Shown here piece by piece: positions 6,310 to 9,072 of a stretch of 9,072 nucleotides of DNA. The position numbers were made by a program, and so were the translations under genes. The stretch lies in NCBI RefSeq assembly GCF_915069625.1, contig NZ_CAJZFD010000078.1:1-9072 (forward strand), read 5' to 3'. Each line of letters opens with the position of its first letter. Position 1 is the first letter of the stretch. The stretch is from an uncultured Veillonella sp. Lineage in GTDB: Bacteria > Bacillota > Negativicutes > Veillonellales > Veillonellaceae. The notes beneath the pieces are model-generated. The model did no database searches and had not been told where the DNA came from. It was given only the letters and a program-made list of their open reading frames with translations.

Positions 6310-7557
6310 CTATTCTTCATCACCATGTACAGCATGCATAGCCGCTACATAACCAGTAGAAAAAGCTGCTTGTAAATTATAGCCACCCGTAAAGGCATCA
6401 ATATCCAAAACCTCACCGGCGCCATATAAACCTTTCACTAATTTAGATCCCATTGTTTTTGGACTAAATTCTTTTAACGAGATTCCCCCTGCTGTCACAA
6501 TGGCTTCTGCCACCGGACGCAATTCTTTAACGGTTAATGTCATATGCTGTAATACATGACATAAACGCAAACGTTCTTCTTTTGTGATTTGATTAATTGG
6601 TTTGCTTGGATCTAATTCAGCAAGCTTTATAACAATAGGAATAAGATTTACCGGCAGTAAATCCTTCATTCCATTAGCCAATTGTTTCTTAGAATATAAA
6701 TCAAAATCTTTTTGTAATCGCTTATCTAATACTTCTGCAGTTAATGCAGGCTTAAGATTTATTTCAATAGTAATTTGAGGATTTTTCTTACGCAATAATT
6801 TGCCTACCGTATGACTTAACGACAAGATGGTAGGACCTGTAAGGCCGAAATGGGTGAACATCATTTCCCCGAATTGCTTGGCCTGTACCTTATTTTTAGA
6901 AATAACGGATACCTCAACATTACGAAGGCTAAGCCCCATAATATCCTTCACCCATGATTCCTCAGTTACAATTGGCACCAACGATGGTCTAATATCCGTA
7001 ATGGTATGCCCTATTTTCTTAGCTAAAGTATATCCATCACCAGTCGAACCTGTTAAAGGATAAGAAGCACCCCCAGTACAGATGATAGCAGCATCACAAG
7101 CATATTGTTCTTTATCTGTTGTAACACCCACTACTCGATCATCTTTTACAGTAATAGATGTAACAGGTTCATTTAAATGAACTTGAACATTATACTTTTT
7201 TAGGATTTTCATGAACGTATTGCGTACTTCTAGAGCGGAATCAGATTCAGGGAATACGCGCCCGCCACGTTCTACCTTAGTTTTCAACCCCCAACTATGT
7301 AATAGTTCAAGCAAGTCTTCATTACTAAAGCGTTCATAAGCACCGTAGAGGAACTTACCATTACCTGGCGTATTTTTAATGAACTCGGCCATATCTGCAT
7401 TATTTGTAATATTACAGCGACCTTTACCAGTAATCCCCATCTTCTTACCAACCATATTCATTTTTTCAAGTAATATGACACGAGCACCTTCACGACCTGC
7501 TATAACTGCCGCCATAAGACCTGCCGCACCACCACCAATGACTATGATTTGTTTCAT
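6310..7557 (-). CDS. HI0933/YhiN-family FAD-dependent oxidoreductase
   Basis: This is a cytosolic flavoprotein of the HI0933/YhiN group, which databases variously label BaiN/RdsA-like or aminoacetone oxidase-like; the natural substrate here is unknown. The 415-residue protein starts with a dinucleotide-binding motif IVIGGGAAGLMAA (5-17). It also shows the family block GITGKGRCNITN (41-52), a second FAD block TGGASYPLTGSTGDGY (161-176), FTHFGLTGP (234-242) and a C-terminal FAD block GAGEVLDIDAFTGGYNLQ (379-396). These are the usual landmarks at the usual positions, so the protein looks intact. Its ATG overlaps the rluB stop by four bases (ATGA), indicating translational coupling. A gene of this family between rluB and cmk is typical of clostridial relatives, but the context does not reveal its reaction. 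Confidence 0.9.
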   Translation of the reverse strand: MKQIIVIGGGAAGLMAAVIAGREGARVILLEKMNMVGKKMGITGKGRCNITNNADMAEFIKNTPGNGKFLYGAYERFSNEDLLELLHSWGLKTKVERGGRVFPESDSALEVRNTFMKILKKYNVQVHLNEPVTSITVKDDRVVGVTTDKEQYACDAAIICTGGASYPLTGSTGDGYTLAKKIGHTITDIRPSLVPIVTEESWVKDIMGLSLRNVEVSVISKNKVQAKQFGEMMFTHFGLTGPTILSLSHTVGKLLRKKNPQITIEINLKPALTAEVLDKRLQKDFDLYSKKQLANGMKDLLPVNLIPIVIKLAELDPSKPINQITKEERLRLCHVLQHMTLTVKELRPVAEAIVTAGGISLKEFSPKTMGSKLVKGLYGAGEVLDIDAFTGGYNLQAAFSTGYVAAMHAVHGDEE

Positions 7558-8282
7558 TTCTTATCAGTCCCCAACGCTTTAAGTGCTTTAACCTCTCTAA
7601 TAGTAAGTTGACGAGAAGCACCACGTTTTACACCGCCCAATGTGAGACCTGCATAAGCAATACGTTTTAAGTTATGAATGCGATACCCAAAGTGTTCAAA
7701 CATACGACGAACTTGGCGATTACGACCTTCATGAATTGTAATCTCTACTTCATGAACACCGTTATGATCGTCAAAACCTAAGTCTACAATTATAGCAGGT
7801 GCTGTCATTCCGTCTTCAAGTTTAACGCCATTGGCAATGACTTGTAAATCTTCATCACGAACGCGACCTTTAATGCGCACTTCATAGGTTTTTTCTACAC
7901 CTTTAGATGGATGTGTTAAGTTTTGTGCTAACTCACCATCATTGGTAAGTAATAATAAACCTTCAGTATATAAATCGAGACGACCAATAGGATAAATGCG
8001 TTTAGATTCATTTTTAATATAATCTAAAACAGTTTCTCGACCTTGAGGGTCAGATACAGATGTAATGACGCCCTTTGGTTTATTTAACAAGTAATATACA
8101 GGTTTCTCTTGAGCTAATAATTGGCCATTAACCTTAACCTTATCTTTTTGAGGGTCAATTTTAACGCCTAGCTCAGTTACCTTGCGGCCATTAACTTGAA
8201 CTTTCCCCTCCGTAATTAATTCTTCTGCCTTACGTCGTGATGCAACACCACAACTAGCAATAAATTTTTGTAATCGTTCCAT
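7554..8282 (-). CDS. rluB: 23S rRNA pseudouridine synthase of the RluB/RsuA family
   Basis: The enzyme isomerises a specific uridine to pseudouridine in ribosomal RNA, most likely in 23S helix 89 as for RluB. An N-terminal S4 RNA-binding domain (1-60, starting MERLQKFIAS) is followed by the catalytic domain. The active-site Asp is Asp103 in PIGRLDLYTEGLLLLTNDG (98-116), and the conserved block HEGRNRQVRRMFEHFGY (184-200) follows. I chose the ATG at 8282, giving 242 residues. It lies one base after the scpB stop, has AAGGA 4 bases upstream and starts exactly at the S4 domain. An in-frame TTG at 8324 would add 14 basic residues and overlap scpB by 41 bases, which is less likely. The scpA-scpB-rluB order is widely conserved. 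RluB rather than RsuA is inferred from context and overall motif fit. Confidence 0.93.
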   Translation of the reverse strand: MERLQKFIASCGVASRRKAEELITEGKVQVNGRKVTELGVKIDPQKDKVKVNGQLLAQEKPVYYLLNKPKGVITSVSDPQGRETVLDYIKNESKRIYPIGRLDLYTEGLLLLTNDGELAQNLTHPSKGVEKTYEVRIKGRVRDEDLQVIANGVKLEDGMTAPAIIVDLGFDDHNGVHEVEITIHEGRNRQVRRMFEHFGYRIHNLKRIAYAGLTLGGVKRGASRQLTIREVKALKALGTDKK

Positions 8283-8283
8283 A

Positions 8284-8793
8284 TTATCCTTCTGTTTCCG
8301 AAACTTCTTGATGTAAAGCTTCAATAGATTCTACACCAGCACTTCTTAAAAACTCGTCGGTTGTGCCATAAAGAATAGGTCTACCTACAGTATCTTTATG
8401 ACCTAGCTCAGCAATAAGAGATCGAGTGAGTAATTGTTTAATAATCTTATCACTATTTACACCGCGGATTTCTTCAATTTCAGCTTTAGTTATAGGTTGT
8501 TTATAGGCTATAACAGCTAATGTTTCCATCGCTGCATTAGATAGTTTATCTTCTCGCTTACGTATATGACCTACATAATCAGCGCTTTCCATAGCGCTAA
8601 CTAACTCAACACCAGCCCCTGATACTCTCAATCGGATACCTCGGTTTTGGTCTTCAAGCTCACGTTGTAATGTTTCTATATAGTCCTGTACTTCCTCTGT
8701 TGAAAGTCCGAATACTTCTCCAAGCATATCGATTGATATAGGCTTTGCCGATGAAAACAATACGGCCTCTAAATGCATTGTTGGTAAGCTCAT
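8284..8793 (-). CDS. scpB: Segregation and condensation protein B
   Basis: ScpB is a small winged-helix protein that dimerises and, with the kleisin ScpA, binds SMC to form the bacterial condensin complex on the nucleoid. The 169-residue product has the characteristic N-terminus (LEAVLFSSAKPIS, 8-20) and the central family block METLAVIAYKQPITKAEIEEIRGV (about 89-112). A C-terminal segment GRPILYGTTDEFL follows at about 138-150. The ATG at 8793 is preceded by AAAGGGGG about 4 bases upstream. It lies 12 bases after the scpA stop and one base before rluB. Length and motifs are those of an ordinary intact ScpB. Confidence 0.96.
   Translation of the reverse strand: MSLPTMHLEAVLFSSAKPISIDMLGEVFGLSTEEVQDYIETLQRELEDQNRGIRLRVSGAGVELVSAMESADYVGHIRKREDKLSNAAMETLAVIAYKQPITKAEIEEIRGVNSDKIIKQLLTRSLIAELGHKDTVGRPILYGTTDEFLRSAGVESIEALHQEVSETEG
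8287..8291 (-). promoter_or_regulatory. Ribosome binding site that decides the rluB start
   Basis: AAGGA on the minus strand lies 4 bases before the ATG at 8282 and inside the last codons of scpB. It supports the shorter RluB over the in-frame TTG at 8324. Confidence 0.6.
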
Positions 8794-8805
8794 ATAGCCC
8801 CCTTT

Positions 8806-9072
8806 CTATACGGTACCTTCTAAGGCTGCAGTGAATACAATATCATCCTCTTCATAGCGCATTTCCATGATTTGTTGTTTCAACAATTCTAAAACAGCCA
8901 TAAAGATCGTTACCATACCACTTTTTGTTTCAATTGCTACTAATAACTCTCTAAAGTGTAAACTTTCACCACGACGTATACGACTCGACAACGATAGAAT
9001 CATATCCTCTAAACTATACGTATCTTTTTCTACCTTAACCTCTCGAATAGGCTCCTCTTCAGGTATTTCTTT
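8806..9072 (-). CDS. scpA: Segregation and condensation protein A, C-terminal part
   Basis: Only the last 88 codons are inside the window. The frame is open to the right edge, so the gene begins outside. ScpA is the kleisin subunit that bridges the SMC heads and recruits ScpB. The visible segment begins with an acidic linker (KEIPEEEPIREV) and continues into the C-terminal winged-helix domain. Helical segments DMILSLSSRI and HFRELL are visible, as is the family pattern TIFMAVLELLKQQIMEM followed by a short strand and FTAALEGTV. The stop is 12 bases before the scpB ATG. The ATG at 9003 is an internal methionine, not a start. The position directly upstream of scpB supports the assignment. Confidence 0.9.
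   Translation of the reverse strand, partial: KEIPEEEPIREVKVEKDTYSLEDMILSLSSRIRRGESLHFRELLVAIETKSGMVTIFMAVLELLKQQIMEMRYEEDDIVFTAALEGTV

Noticed and set aside
8283..8324. Longer rluB start at the TTG at 8324
   Set aside because: It would overlap scpB by 41 bases and add 14 residues before the S4 domain, while the ATG at 8282 has a ribosome binding site and fits the family start.
9001..9003. ATG at 9003 as the start of a small separate gene
   Set aside because: The frame continues open to the window edge and the residues on both sides match the ScpA C-terminal region.
1..9072. Mobile elements, CRISPR arrays, tRNA or rRNA genes, phage or defence genes
   Set aside because: No terminal inverted repeats, transposase or integrase motifs, regularly spaced repeats or RNA gene folds were seen. 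All coding space is filled by housekeeping genes.

Overview
The window is a densely packed chromosomal segment read entirely from the minus strand. It holds ten protein genes (nine complete, one cut by the right edge) and only two non-coding gaps: bases 1-68 at the left edge and bases 3002-3115. The DNA is AT-rich with strong Shine-Dalgarno sequences. The gene order scpA-scpB-rluB-flavoprotein-cmk-plsC-ispH/S1, then der-plsY-gpsA, is a Firmicutes (Bacillota) arrangement. The single reading frame joining IspH to a ribosomal S1-like protein is known from Clostridia and Negativicutes. My best guess is a Negativicute close to Veillonella, from recalled protein resemblance and composition; no search could be run.

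In the direction of transcription (high to low coordinates), the first unit enters at the right edge with the C-terminal end of scpA. It continues through scpB (chromosome condensation), rluB (23S rRNA pseudouridylation), an HI0933/YhiN-type FAD protein, cmk (CMP kinase), plsC-like acyltransferase and the ispH-S1 fusion (last step of the MEP isoprenoid pathway plus an S1 RNA-binding protein). Gaps between these genes run from overlaps of 10 and 4 bases to at most 12 bases, so one polycistronic transcript with translational coupling is likely. A 15-bp perfect hairpin with a U-tract (3066-3100) closes this unit.

A second unit starts from a candidate promoter just past that terminator and carries der (ribosome-assembly GTPase), plsY and gpsA. 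PlsY and GpsA form a logical pair: GpsA makes sn-glycerol 3-phosphate and PlsY acylates it. The PlsC-like protein in the first unit would add the second acyl chain. The window therefore mixes chromosome segregation, ribosome maturation and translation, nucleotide supply, isoprenoid synthesis and phospholipid synthesis: a growth-linked housekeeping block.

I found no mobile element, CRISPR array, tRNA, rRNA or phage gene, and no clear undescribed system. The most interesting observation is inside the ispH-S1 fusion. A near-perfect Shine-Dalgarno lies 10 bases before an in-frame ATG exactly at the IspH/S1 junction, and arginine codon choice shifts sharply there. This suggests a separate S1 protein may also be made from the same gene.
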